Positions 7,924 to 16,208 of a stretch of 55,994 nt of DNA are shown piece after piece. Each line of letters opens with the position of its first letter. Position 1 is the stretch's first letter. The notes below the pieces were generated by a model. It ran no database searches, was not told the origin of the DNA, and saw only the letters and a list, made by a program, of their open reading frames with translations. The stretch is from CAZNLL01 sp964573885 (lineage in GTDB: Bacteria > Desulfobacterota > DSM-4660 > Desulfatiglandales > Desulfatiglandaceae), in NCBI GenBank assembly GCA_964573885.1, contig CAZNLL010000007.1:1-55994 (forward strand), given 5' to 3'. Made by a program: the position numbers and the translations under genes.

Positions 7924-9102
7924 CTATTTGGCGCCCAGCCGCAAACCCCGGCGGGCGATGATATTCTTCAGCACTTCCACCACGCCGCCCTGCAAGGTGT
8001 AGGACGGACTCCACAGATAATCGTCACATACCATCCCGTCAAAAGGGGCCTCGGGTGAGCCGGGCATGAGCAGGGCCGGGAGGCCCATGATGGTTGTGGC
8101 CACATCCGCCAGCCTGGATTCGTACAGGGTGGCCACGGTCTTACCCATGGCCGCCTCAAAAGTGGGGATCTTGCCCTGGTCCAAGAGGCTTGCCACATAA
8201 TAGAGATAAAGCCGGGCCACATGGTATTCCTCTTCCAGCCTGGCAAAGGTATTCCTTATCAGGGGGTCCTCTGAAAGGGGCTTGCCCTTATCCTTGGTGG
8301 TCTTCACGTAATCAAACAAGGCTTCCTTGGTCTGGTAATTTTGCATAAGCCTCTCAATGCCGGCCCGTTCATAATCCAGATTGGTCATAATCTGCCGAAA
8401 GCCGTTGTCCTTTTTACCCACCAGGTACTCCTTGGGAACCACCACGTTGTCAAAAAAGACTTCATTAAAGGAGTGCACCCCCGCCATGTTGATAATGGGT
8501 CGCACCGTGACCCCTGGGCTTTTCATGTCGATAATCATTTCACTGAAGGCATTATACCTGGAAACCTCTGGGTCAAAGTTGGTCTTCACAAGGGCCCACC
8601 CGTAATCAGCCAGGTGCCCGTTGGAGGTCCACACCTTCTGGCCGTTCACCAGGAAATGGTCTCTTTTCTCTACCGCCGTTGACCTGGCATTGGCCAGGTC
8701 CGATCCTGCATCAGGTTCACTGAAAAGCAGGCAAAAACAGACATCCGAGTCGAGGACCTTGGGCAAGAACTTTTCCTTCAGCGATTCCGACCCAAAGTGG
8801 ATAATCCCGGGCCCCACCTGGCGGTCCCCGATAAAATGGTATGCCATGGGAGCCCCGGCCATAAACATCTCCTCCAGCATGATGGTCCTGTCCACGTAAC
8901 CCCACCCTTTTCCTCCATACTCCTGGGGCCATGCCAGGCCTATCCACCCCTTTTTGGCCACCTCCTTTGAAAAGGCCTTTGAAAACTGATGGACAAAACA
9001 GTTGTTCCCTTTGGGGTAAATTCCCTTGCTCAACTCCCTCTTCAGGAACGCCCTCACTTCCTGCCTGAAGGCCCTTTGTTTCTCCGTGAGCTTGAAGTCC
9101 AT
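7924..9102 (-). CDS. Acyl-CoA dehydrogenase, probable catalytic subunit of a pair
   Basis: 392 residues. The N-terminal domain starts DFKLTEKQRAFRQEVRAFL; FSEPDAGSDLANA is the usual FAD/substrate loop, followed by VNGQKVWTSNG. NLDYERAGIER places a Glu where isovaleryl- and long-chain-type enzymes keep the catalytic base (helix G). The C-terminal Glu position of medium-chain enzymes reads LQGG, so helix G is the probable source of the base. It oxidises an acyl-CoA to the 2-enoyl-CoA and passes electrons to an electron-transfer flavoprotein. First gene of a two-gene operon; start has GAGGAGAG upstream. A palindrome overlaps the likely promoter at 9191-9218. Confidence 0.93.
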   Translation of the reverse strand: MDFKLTEKQRAFRQEVRAFLKRELSKGIYPKGNNCFVHQFSKAFSKEVAKKGWIGLAWPQEYGGKGWGYVDRTIMLEEMFMAGAPMAYHFIGDRQVGPGIIHFGSESLKEKFLPKVLDSDVCFCLLFSEPDAGSDLANARSTAVEKRDHFLVNGQKVWTSNGHLADYGWALVKTNFDPEVSRYNAFSEMIIDMKSPGVTVRPIINMAGVHSFNEVFFDNVVVPKEYLVGKKDNGFRQIMTNLDYERAGIERLMQNYQTKEALFDYVKTTKDKGKPLSEDPLIRNTFARLEEEYHVARLYLYYVASLLDQGKIPTFEAAMGKTVATLYESRLADVATTIMGLPALLMPGSPEAPFDGMVCDDYLWSPSYTLQGGVVEVLKNIIARRGLRLGAK

Positions 9103-9174
9103 GCTGATCTCTCCTCATTCTCCGTTCTTTGAACGCGGCTTCATTGCCGCCCTTCCCGGGAGCCCTTGTCGCAC

Positions 9175-9294
9175 AAAGAATCCTGGTATCATTTTAGCTC
9201 TATGAAATTGGATCATAGACACTGGAAACGCCTAAAGTGTTACGAATCCTGAAGCACCACAAAGAGAAGTCAAGCCTTTTTTCCAGGATTCTTT
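9175..9294. repeat. 12-bp perfect inverted repeat flanking the promoter region
   Basis: AAAGAATCCTGG at 9175-9186 is repeated in reverse complement, CCAGGATTCTTT, at 9283-9294, enclosing 96 bp that include the palindrome and likely promoter of the acyl-CoA dehydrogenase operon. A partial third copy of the core (GAATCCTG) lies at 9244-9251. It could mark a small mobile element or a looping operator. No target-site duplication was recognised. Confidence 0.5.
9191..9218 (-). promoter_or_regulatory. Putative promoter -10 and overlapping palindromic operator of the acyl-CoA dehydrogenase pair
   Basis: On the minus strand a TAAAAT hexamer (9191-9196) lies about 90 bp before the start at 9102. Immediately upstream of it is a perfect palindrome, CTATGA-N7-TCATAG in plus-strand terms (9200-9205 and 9213-9218). 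It occupies the -10/-35 spacer, where a dimeric repressor such as a TetR-type regulator would block polymerase. The -35 hexamer is poor, so activity might need an activator. No regulator gene adjoins it. Confidence 0.4.
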
Positions 9295-9392
9295 AAAATC
9301 TCATATCACATCGTGATGCCTTTATCATCTCCCACCACTGTCCAGAGGCCCCTCCCTCGTCCGCCGGGGGAAACGGCCTTCTTGATTTGCCC

Positions 9393-9421
9393 TTGACACC
9401 CGGACCGGATTGGCTGATACT
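9393..9421 (+). promoter_or_regulatory. Putative sigma-70 promoter of the fabF-like gene
   Basis: A perfect TTGACA (9393-9398), a 17-bp spacer and GATACT (9416-9421, four of six matches to TATAAT) lie about 100 bp before the ketosynthase start at 9525. The rest of the 422-bp region between the dehydrogenase pair and this gene holds the inverted repeats described separately and no convincing ORF. Confidence 0.5.
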
Positions 9422-9524
9422 CCCTTTTACTCTTTTCAGGGACCCTGCCCTTCTCCGGGTTGGGTCTTCAACCCTTCTGGGGGCTGGTCGGTTTTGTGGG
9501 TGAAACAAGGTGTTGGAGGAGAAT

Positions 9525-10772
9525 GTGGATCGCAGAGTGGTGATTACAGGTCTGGGGGCCGTCACGCCCCTGGCGATAGGTGTTGAGGAGAGTTGGAAAA
9601 AGCTCTGTAAGGGCGAATCAGGGATAAAGAATGTTGCCCGCTTTGACGCCACTCCCCTGAAGTGCCGGGTGGCGGGGGAAGTCCGGGATTTTCGTGAAAA
9701 GGACTTTCTCGATACCAAGAGCATCCGCCGTACGGACCGGATGGTCCACTTCATTTTGGCTGCCACCCAACTGGCCCTTAAAGACGGCCGGTTCAGAGTG
9801 GCTCCCGGCGAGGAATACCGTGTGGGCGTGGTAGCGGCCACGGCCATCGGGTCCTGCAGGACCTTTGAGATCAACCACGAACAGGTGATCAAGGGACATT
9901 TCAATCGGGTTTCTCCGAATCTGGTCATTAATCTCTCTGCCAATACGGCGGCAGGGGCCGTGGCCGTCCTTTGCAATGCCAGGGGGCCCCACCATTTCCT
10001 GCAGGAGGCCTGTGCCGCGGGGACCAACGCCGTGGGGCTGGGTTTTCGGGCCATCCAGCACAATGAGGCGGACGTCATGGTGGTGGGAGGGACGGACGCC
10101 GGGGTATGCGCCACCCTTATGGCAAGCCTCGACAACCTCAATGCCCTCTCGGGCGCCCGCTGGAATGCCGAGCCCCACCGGGCCAGCCGCCCCTTTGAAA
10201 GAGACAGGAGCGGCTTTGTGACAAGCGAGGGCGCCGGCATGCTCATCCTGGAAGAACTCGATCACGCCCGGGCACGCCAGGCCAAGGTCTACGCAGAAAT
10301 CCTGGGCTACGGCTCCACCTGTGACGCCTACCACCCGGTGGCTCCCCTGCCCAGCGGCGAAAGCGCCAAGCACTGCATGAACCTCAGCATTAAGGATGCC
10401 GGCCTGTCACCGGATGACATAGACCACATTAATGCCCATGGGACTTCCACGGTGGCCAATGACCTCACGGAGACCATTGCCATTAAGGACCTCTTCGGCC
10501 GCCATGCCAAAGACCTGCCCATTACCGCAAACAAGTCCATGATCGGACACATGTGGGGGGCCGCCGGGGCCGTGGAGGCCATTTTCGCGGCCAAGACCCT
10601 GGAGCAGGGGATCATCCCTCCCACCATTAATCTGGAAAACCCGGACCCTGACTGTGATCTTGATTATGTACCCGGCTCCTTGAGGCACGCGGACGTGAGG
10701 ACGGTGCTCTCCAATTCCTTCGGCTTTGGAGGCATCAACGCCTGTATCGTGCTCAAGAAATATGAGGAATAA
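9525..10772 (+). CDS. fabF: Beta-ketoacyl-ACP synthase II (FabF-type)
   Basis: 415 residues, the usual FabF length. It starts DRRVVITGLGAVTPLAIG. The active-site Cys is in QEACAAGTNAVG, and the two catalytic His are in NAHGTSTVANDLTE and SMIGHMWGAAGA; the tail NSFGFGGINACIVLKK is typical. It condenses malonyl-ACP with an acyl-ACP in fatty acid or related synthesis. I place the start at the GTG at 9525 because GGAGGAG precedes it directly; a GTG at 9510 lies upstream of that ribosome site. No acpP, fabD or fabG lies nearby, so this is either an extra KAS II or a pathway-specific ketosynthase. Confidence 0.93.
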   Translation: MDRRVVITGLGAVTPLAIGVEESWKKLCKGESGIKNVARFDATPLKCRVAGEVRDFREKDFLDTKSIRRTDRMVHFILAATQLALKDGRFRVAPGEEYRVGVVAATAIGSCRTFEINHEQVIKGHFNRVSPNLVINLSANTAAGAVAVLCNARGPHHFLQEACAAGTNAVGLGFRAIQHNEADVMVVGGTDAGVCATLMASLDNLNALSGARWNAEPHRASRPFERDRSGFVTSEGAGMLILEELDHARARQAKVYAEILGYGSTCDAYHPVAPLPSGESAKHCMNLSIKDAGLSPDDIDHINAHGTSTVANDLTETIAIKDLFGRHAKDLPITANKSMIGHMWGAAGAVEAIFAAKTLEQGIIPPTINLENPDPDCDLDYVPGSLRHADVRTVLSNSFGFGGINACIVLKKYEE

Positions 10773-10803
10773 GGAGTGACGGGCGCCCCACCCGGGCCTT
10801 GCC

Positions 10804-13284
10804 TCAGTCTTCCTCAACGGCAATGCCCAGTTGTTGCTCCTTCTCCGCCACGGCCAGTCGCGTTTTGATGACCGTGTCCGGAATGAGACTCATTGAGTCG
10901 ATACCACATTCCACCAGGAATTCAGCAAACTCCGGGAAATCGCTCGGGGCCTGCCCGCAGATGCCGATCTTGCGGCCCTTTTTCTTGGCCACCTCGATGA
11001 CAGTGGACACCAGCCGCTTGACCGCGTCATTTCGCTCGTCATAGATATGGGAGACCAAGGATGAATCCCTGTCCAGCCCGAGAGCGAGTTGAGTCAGGTC
11101 GTTGGAGCCTATAGAAAAGCCGTCAAAAAGATCGGCGAATTGATCGGCACAGATGACATTGCTGGGGATCTCACACATGACATAAATTTCGAGACCATCT
11201 TCGCCCTGAACAAGACCGAATTCCTTCATAAGGTCTATCACCTTCCTGCCTTCCTCCGGGGTACGGCAAAAAGGGACCATTACCTTGATGTTCTCCAGGC
11301 CCATCTCGTTGCGAGCCTTGTGGAGAGCCAGGCACTCCAGCTCAAAGGCGGGCTTGTATTTCTCGTCATAATACCGGGAGGCGCCCCGCCACCCGATCAT
11401 GGGGTTGCTCTCTTTGGGTTCATAGAGGAACCCGCCCAGGAGATTCTCATACTCGTTGGTCTTGAAATCGGAGAGGCGGACAATGACATCGTTTGGATAG
11501 AACCCCGCGGCAATGCGGCTCACCCCTTCAGAGAGCTTGTCAATGAAGAAGAGTCTTTTATTATCATACACAGCGGTGATCTGGTCGATCTTGTAAATCA
11601 CGCCCGCGATCTTCTGGTCGTTTTCGGCCCTGACCTTTAATTGGTCGTATTCCAGCAGGGCCAGGGGATGAATGCCGATATGGGAATTGATAATAAACTC
11701 CTCCCTGGCCAGGCCCACCCCGTCGTTGGGAATCATGCCCTGGGAAAAGGCCTTTTCCGGCAGGCCCACATTCATCATGATCTTGGTCCGCGTCTTGGGA
11801 ATTTGATCCAGGTCGAAGCGCTGCACATCATACTTGAGCAGTCCCTTATACACCTGGCCTGTCTCCCCTTCACAGCATGAAACGGTCACGGCCTGCCCGG
11901 GCTTGATGACCTCGTCGGCATTCCCGGTTCCGATGACACAGGGGATGCCCAATTCCCTCGACACGATCGCCGCGTGACAGGTCCGCCCCCCTTTGTTGGT
12001 CACAATGGCGGCTGCGATCTTCATGACCGGTTCCCAGTCAGGGTCGGTCATGCTGGTGACCAGCACCTCTCCAGGCTTGAACCGGTCCATTTCCAGAGAG
12101 GAGTGAATCACGTTGGCCACCCCCTGCCCCACTTTCATGCCCACGGCCGTCCCGGAGGCCAGGACCTCACCCTCCTCAAGGAGCTGATAACTCTCATAAG
12201 AGTTCATGTCTTTATGGGAATGAATGGTCTCGGGCCTGGCCTGGACGATGAAGAGTTCACCCGTGCCCACATTCACGCCGTCCCCGTCCTTGGCCCACTC
12301 AATATCCATGGGCTTGAAGTATCCGGCCTCTTCGCTGTAATGCTCTTCAATAATGCAGGCCCACTCCGCCAGTTTAAGGATTTCATCGTCCTCCAGCACG
12401 TAACGGTGGCGCTCAGGAAGGGTGGTGGGTACATTCCGCACGGTCTGATCGTCTTCCATGGAGTAAACCATCTTGATATCCCTGTCCCCGACCTTGCGGC
12501 TGATGATGGCCCTCTTGCCCTTCTTCAGGGCGGGCTTAAACACATAGAACTCATCCGGGTTGACCACCCCCTGGACCACATTCTCACCCAGCCCGTAGGC
12601 GGCGGTGATATAAACGGCATCCCGAAACCCGGTCTCCGTATCAATGGAAAACATGACTCCCGAGTATGCGGAATCGCTTCGGACCATCTTTTGAACGGCA
12701 ATGGAGAGAGACACGTCGAACTGGCCGAAACCCTTGTCGTGGCGGTACGAAATGGCCCGGTTTGTAAAAAGGCTGGCAAAGCACTTTCTGCACGCATCCA
12801 GGACGCTCATCTTACCCCGGATATTGAGGAAGGTGTCCTGCTGGCCTGCAAAAGAGGCGTCCGGCAGGTCTTCGGCGGTGGCCGACGACCGGATGGCCAC
12901 ATCCAGATTGGCCAAGCTCTCCTTGCTGAATTCCGCGGCAAGGGCATCATAGGCCGTGTAGATGGCCTGGGTCAAATCAGGAGGAAACTCCGCATGGGTG
13001 ATAATCTCCCGAACCTCCCTGCCTTTTCTCAGGAGGTTATCCAGTTTGCCTGTATCCAGGTCTTTCAGGATCTTTTTAATCTCATCCTCGATACCGGCAT
13101 ACTTCAGGAAGTAGCGATACGCATAGGCTGTAATGGCAAAGCCATTCGGCACCTTGATCCCCTTGCTCTCCAATTTCTGGTACATCTCTCCCAGGGAGGC
13201 GTTTTTGCCGCCCACCAAGGGGACGTCGCCGATGCCGATTTCATTAAACCAAAGGATAAACTTCTTTGCATTTTCTGCTGCCAT
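10804..13284 (-). CDS. ppsA: Phosphoenolpyruvate synthase
   Basis: 826 residues. The N-terminal ATP-binding domain starts FNEIGIGDVPLVGGKNASLGE and has the IRSSATAEDLPDASFAGQQD loop. The central swivelling domain has the phospho-His in GGRTCHAAIVSRELG (near residue 430). The C-terminal PEP-utilising barrel ends SIGSNDLTQLALGLDRD and GICGQAPSD. It converts pyruvate, ATP and water to PEP, AMP and phosphate, the entry to gluconeogenesis expected in an anaerobe growing on acids or fatty acids. The start ATG has GAGGAGTG upstream. It is convergent with fabF (31 bp between stops) and a single-gene unit. Confidence 0.96.
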   Translation of the reverse strand: MAAENAKKFILWFNEIGIGDVPLVGGKNASLGEMYQKLESKGIKVPNGFAITAYAYRYFLKYAGIEDEIKKILKDLDTGKLDNLLRKGREVREIITHAEFPPDLTQAIYTAYDALAAEFSKESLANLDVAIRSSATAEDLPDASFAGQQDTFLNIRGKMSVLDACRKCFASLFTNRAISYRHDKGFGQFDVSLSIAVQKMVRSDSAYSGVMFSIDTETGFRDAVYITAAYGLGENVVQGVVNPDEFYVFKPALKKGKRAIISRKVGDRDIKMVYSMEDDQTVRNVPTTLPERHRYVLEDDEILKLAEWACIIEEHYSEEAGYFKPMDIEWAKDGDGVNVGTGELFIVQARPETIHSHKDMNSYESYQLLEEGEVLASGTAVGMKVGQGVANVIHSSLEMDRFKPGEVLVTSMTDPDWEPVMKIAAAIVTNKGGRTCHAAIVSRELGIPCVIGTGNADEVIKPGQAVTVSCCEGETGQVYKGLLKYDVQRFDLDQIPKTRTKIMMNVGLPEKAFSQGMIPNDGVGLAREEFIINSHIGIHPLALLEYDQLKVRAENDQKIAGVIYKIDQITAVYDNKRLFFIDKLSEGVSRIAAGFYPNDVIVRLSDFKTNEYENLLGGFLYEPKESNPMIGWRGASRYYDEKYKPAFELECLALHKARNEMGLENIKVMVPFCRTPEEGRKVIDLMKEFGLVQGEDGLEIYVMCEIPSNVICADQFADLFDGFSIGSNDLTQLALGLDRDSSLVSHIYDERNDAVKRLVSTVIEVAKKKGRKIGICGQAPSDFPEFAEFLVECGIDSMSLIPDTVIKTRLAVAEKEQQLGIAVEED

Positions 13285-13442
13285 CGCCTCACTCCTCGAT
13301 CCTTACGGTTTAGCGACCTCCTAGCCCTCTCCAGCCCATGGATAGGGAGGAAGGGAGCGCATTCAGACCTACCATTAATGTAATGGGTTGTCAATTCACA
13401 AAATCTGTTCTAAAAGGCTTCTTATCAGCTCTCTTTGATGAA

Positions 13443-13561
13443 TTCGTAAGAAGTCATCAAAGTGGACGGCACGGTAAAAAGCTTCAGATGCAAGGCGCGC
13501 ATAGAAGTACGCCGCAATGACGAAAGATGCAGCGCAACGCCGCAGATGGACTTTTTACGAA
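13443..13561. repeat. 119-bp intergenic repeat element with 13-bp inverted termini
   Basis: TTCGTAAGAAGTC (13443-13455) and GACTTTTTACGAA (13549-13561) are inverted copies matching at 12 of 13 bases. The interior is rich in CGCGC/CGCC blocks and carries CAGATG near both ends (13485-13490 and 13543-13548). I recall similar elements, with the same termini, scattered between genes of Desulfobacterota, so I call it an interspersed, MITE- or REP-like repeat; no second copy is in this window. It fills most of the 303 bp between ppsA and the cysteine desulfurase and ends 26 bp before that gene. Confidence 0.6.
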
Positions 13562-13587
13562 GCCCTCATCTTTGGAGGCCCATAATC

Positions 13588-14739
13588 GTGAAACACAGAC
13601 CGCTAATCTACCTGGATCACAACGCCACCACCCCCATTGATCCCGAGGTCTCAGAGGCCATGCTGCCCTATCTGAGGGGAGAATTCGGCAATCCCTCCAG
13701 CGAATACGACCTGGGCAGGCGGGCCAAGGAGGCCCTTGAACGGGCCAGAGGGGCCATTGCCTCTCTCTTGGGGTGTGACCCCGGGGAGATCCTCCTCACC
13801 TCCGGGGGGAGTGAAGCCAACAACATGGTCCTCAAGGGACTGATCGACTTAAGCCATATCCAAAAGGCCCATATCATTACATCGGCCATAGAACACCCGG
13901 CCATCCTCAACCCGGCCCTGTTTCTGCTGGAGCTCGGAGCAAAAGTCACTATCCTTCCTGTGGACGCCCTGGGACAAGTGGATCCCGCAGCGGTGGAGGA
14001 GGCCATTCTCCCCAATACCACCCTGATCAGTATTATGCTGGCCAACAATGAGACGGGAACCCTTCAGCCCATAAAGGCCATCAGCGCTATCGGTCGTGAC
14101 CATGGCATTTTGGTGCATACAGATGCGGCCCAGGCGGTGGGTAAAATCGAGGTGGATGTGGATGATCTGGGGGTTGACTTCCTCACCGTGGCCGGACACA
14201 AGCTTTACGCCCCCAAGGGGGTAGGAGCCCTCTATATGCGGGAGGGCCTGGAAATCACCCCCCTTATCCATGGGGGAGGACAGGAAAGGGGCCTGCGCTC
14301 AGGTACCGAAAACATCCTCCTGGCCGTAGGCCTGGGCACGGCGTGCCGGGTGGCTCAGCGGAGACTCCAATCCGACATGGAAAGCATGAAACAAATGAGG
14401 GACCGCCTGGAAGATCGCCTTTTTGCAGGCATAGAGGGCCTGGTCCTCAACGGCCACAGGGAGGAGCGCCTCCCCAACACCCTCAATGTGTCTGTCCCCG
14501 GTTTGGAGGGTGGCCGCATCCTGGATGGTTTGGCCGGGATCATGGCCTCAACCGGTGCGGCCTGCCATGATCGAAGCGTCACCCTTTCCCACGTCCTCTC
14601 GGCCATGGCCGTTCCCCCTGAGATCGGAATGGGGGCCCTTCGCCTCACCGTGGGCAGGACCAATACCCTGGAGCAGATTGAAGAGGCCGCAAACGCTATC
14701 ATCGCCCAGGTAGAACGCATGCGGCCGGGCGGATATTAG
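13588..14739 (+). CDS. Cysteine desulfurase (NifS/IscS family)
   Basis: 383 residues. It starts with the typical IYLDHNATTPIDPEV. The PLP lysine is K205 (VAGHKLYAPKGVGALY), with LRSGTENILLAVGLG after it. The sulfur-carrying Cys is C326 (STGAACHDRSVTLSHVL), longer-looped and less Ser-rich than the IscS SSGSACTS motif. It takes sulfur from cysteine and hands it on as a persulfide for Fe-S clusters, thiolated tRNA or cofactors. No iscU, iscA or nifU is adjacent. Start is the GTG at 13588 with GGAGG ten bases upstream; the frame is open further upstream only through the repeat element. Confidence 0.93.
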   Translation: MKHRPLIYLDHNATTPIDPEVSEAMLPYLRGEFGNPSSEYDLGRRAKEALERARGAIASLLGCDPGEILLTSGGSEANNMVLKGLIDLSHIQKAHIITSAIEHPAILNPALFLLELGAKVTILPVDALGQVDPAAVEEAILPNTTLISIMLANNETGTLQPIKAISAIGRDHGILVHTDAAQAVGKIEVDVDDLGVDFLTVAGHKLYAPKGVGALYMREGLEITPLIHGGGQERGLRSGTENILLAVGLGTACRVAQRRLQSDMESMKQMRDRLEDRLFAGIEGLVLNGHREERLPNTLNVSVPGLEGGRILDGLAGIMASTGAACHDRSVTLSHVLSAMAVPPEIGMGALRLTVGRTNTLEQIEEAANAIIAQVERMRPGGY

Positions 14740-14773
14740 GGGCCCCGGCCGCGGGGAATGCAGGAGAAAAAGA

Positions 14774-16123
14774 ATGGCAAAGGACACAGGCCCCCGGGAT
14801 AAGGACATGACCCAAGAGCTGGAGCGGATTGAGGCCTTTTCTGAAGAACTCCAGGACCTGGTTATCACCCAGGCCAGACGGATGATTAACCTTAATCTCT
14901 ACACCAAGGCCCTCCTTTCCACCCTGCCCGTGGCCCTTCTGGCCACGGACGAAGAAGGCCGGATCCGCACGGTCAATGACTCGGCCGAGGAAATTCTGGG
15001 TTTCAGAGAAAAGGACATGCAGGGCCGTTTGCTCACCGACCTCTTTGAGTCCAATTCGGAAGTGGCTGACAAGGTGACCCAGACCTTCCAGAGGGGCCGT
15101 CCTTTTCATATGGGTTCAGAGAGCCTCCGCCTTGGCTCGGGCAAGGAATTGGTAGGCAACCTCTACTTCCAGCCCCTGAGGGATGAAGAAGAGGAGATCT
15201 GCGGTATCCTTCTCACAGTGGAAGACCTGACCTATGTCCATTTTCTCCGGGACGCCTTTAAGCGTTATGTCCCGCCCTCCGTATCGGAGATGATCGCCCA
15301 GGATCCTCAGAGCCTTGAGCTCGGCGGGGAGATGAAGGTCCTCTCCGTGGTCTTTTCCGATCTTATCGGATTCTCCGCCTATGCCGAGCAATACCCTCCC
15401 AACGAGATGGTCACCATTCTCAGCGATTATTTCTCTGAAATGACCGATCAGGTCTTTGCCTTCCAGGGGACCTTAAAGGAGTATGTGGGGGACGAACTGA
15501 TGGCCATCTTCGGGGCTCCCGTGGAACAACCGGACCATGCTGAACGGGCCTGCAGAGCGGCCCTGGCCATGCAGGAGCGGCTCAAATCCCTCCGGGAGGA
15601 GTGGGCCGAAATGGGCCGGCCCCCCTTAAAGGCCCGGGTGGGGATCAATTCCGGTCCCATGCTGGTCGGGAACCTGGGGTCTCCCCATCGCTTTTCCTAT
15701 GGGGTGTTGGGCGACCAGGTGAATCTGGCCTCCCGCCTGGAAGGGCTCAGCGGCGTCTACGGCACCGAAATCCTGATCGGTGAGAACACGGCCCGGGCCG
15801 TAGGAGGGGCCTTTCAACTCCGGGAGGTGGATTGGGTGCAGGTCAAGGGCAGGGAGCAGGCGGTGCGCATTTACGAACTGGTGGCCAGATCGGGGGAGCC
15901 CCTTCCCGGGAAGAGGCGCCGGTGCCTCCAGTCCTATGCCTCCGGCCTGAACCTCTATCAGGAACAGCGCTTCAAAGCGGCCTTGGAACACTTTGAAGCG
16001 GCCCTCGCGGCCTGGCCCGATGAGGGCCCTTCCCGGGTTATGGCCCAACGGTGCCGCACCTACCAGGAGACCCCTCCAGAGGAGGATTGGAACGGGGTGT
16101 TCCAGCACAAAAGGAAGAAATAA
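14774..16123 (+). CDS. PAS domain-class III adenylate/guanylate cyclase with C-terminal TPR-like helices
   Basis: 449 residues, soluble. An N-terminal helix (10-45) leads to a PAS domain (~48-160, LLSTLPVALLATDEEGRIRTVND). A class III cyclase domain (~190-370) follows, with both metal Asp (VFSDLIGFS and YVGDELMAIFG), a Lys in LKEYVGD and the LGDQVNLASRLE motif with the transition-state Asn/Arg. The C-terminal ~60 residues (YASGLNLYQEQRFKAALEHFEAAL) look like one tetratricopeptide unit. The Lys and Asp favour ATP, so cAMP is the likely product. No cAMP receptor is in the window. It begins 34 bp after the cysteine desulfurase stop with a GGAG ribosome site, so the two probably share a transcript. 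Confidence 0.92.
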   Translation: MAKDTGPRDKDMTQELERIEAFSEELQDLVITQARRMINLNLYTKALLSTLPVALLATDEEGRIRTVNDSAEEILGFREKDMQGRLLTDLFESNSEVADKVTQTFQRGRPFHMGSESLRLGSGKELVGNLYFQPLRDEEEEICGILLTVEDLTYVHFLRDAFKRYVPPSVSEMIAQDPQSLELGGEMKVLSVVFSDLIGFSAYAEQYPPNEMVTILSDYFSEMTDQVFAFQGTLKEYVGDELMAIFGAPVEQPDHAERACRAALAMQERLKSLREEWAEMGRPPLKARVGINSGPMLVGNLGSPHRFSYGVLGDQVNLASRLEGLSGVYGTEILIGENTARAVGGAFQLREVDWVQVKGREQAVRIYELVARSGEPLPGKRRRCLQSYASGLNLYQEQRFKAALEHFEAALAAWPDEGPSRVMAQRCRTYQETPPEEDWNGVFQHKRKK

Positions 16124-16124
16124 C

Positions 16125-16199
16125 CTAATCCACCTTCTTGAACTTTCCCTGGACGGCCCCACAGACGGGACAATGCCCAGGGGGCTCCCGGCCTGGTCT
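16125..16199 (-). pseudogene. Remnant of a rubredoxin-like (rubrerythrin) C-terminus
   Basis: Read on the minus strand, the last 24 codons before a TAG give a peptide containing EPPGHCPVCGA and ending KFKKVD. This is the second half of a rubredoxin-like Fe site as found at the end of rubrerythrins, including the C-x2-C knuckle. The first half of the domain and the rest of the protein are missing: upstream on that strand lie a poly-A run and the merR promoter. It overlaps the terminator of the cyclase gene. I read it as a 3' gene scrap left by a deletion; a chance match is possible but unlikely. Confidence 0.5.
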
Positions 16200-16207
16200 T
16201 TTTTTTT
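16177..16207 (+). terminator. Rho-independent terminator after the cyclase gene
   Basis: CCAGG (16177-16181) pairs with CCTGG (16192-16196), with further GGG/CCC pairing inside. Nine Ts follow at 16199-16207. It lies about 55 bp after the cyclase stop codon and just before the merR promoter, so it should separate the two transcripts. Confidence 0.7.
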
Positions 16208-16208
16208 A

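Noticed and set aside
11974..13383. 469-codon plus-strand open frame opposite ppsA
   Set aside because: Lies entirely across the conserved PEP synthase gene; the translation has no recognisable domain and no ribosome site.
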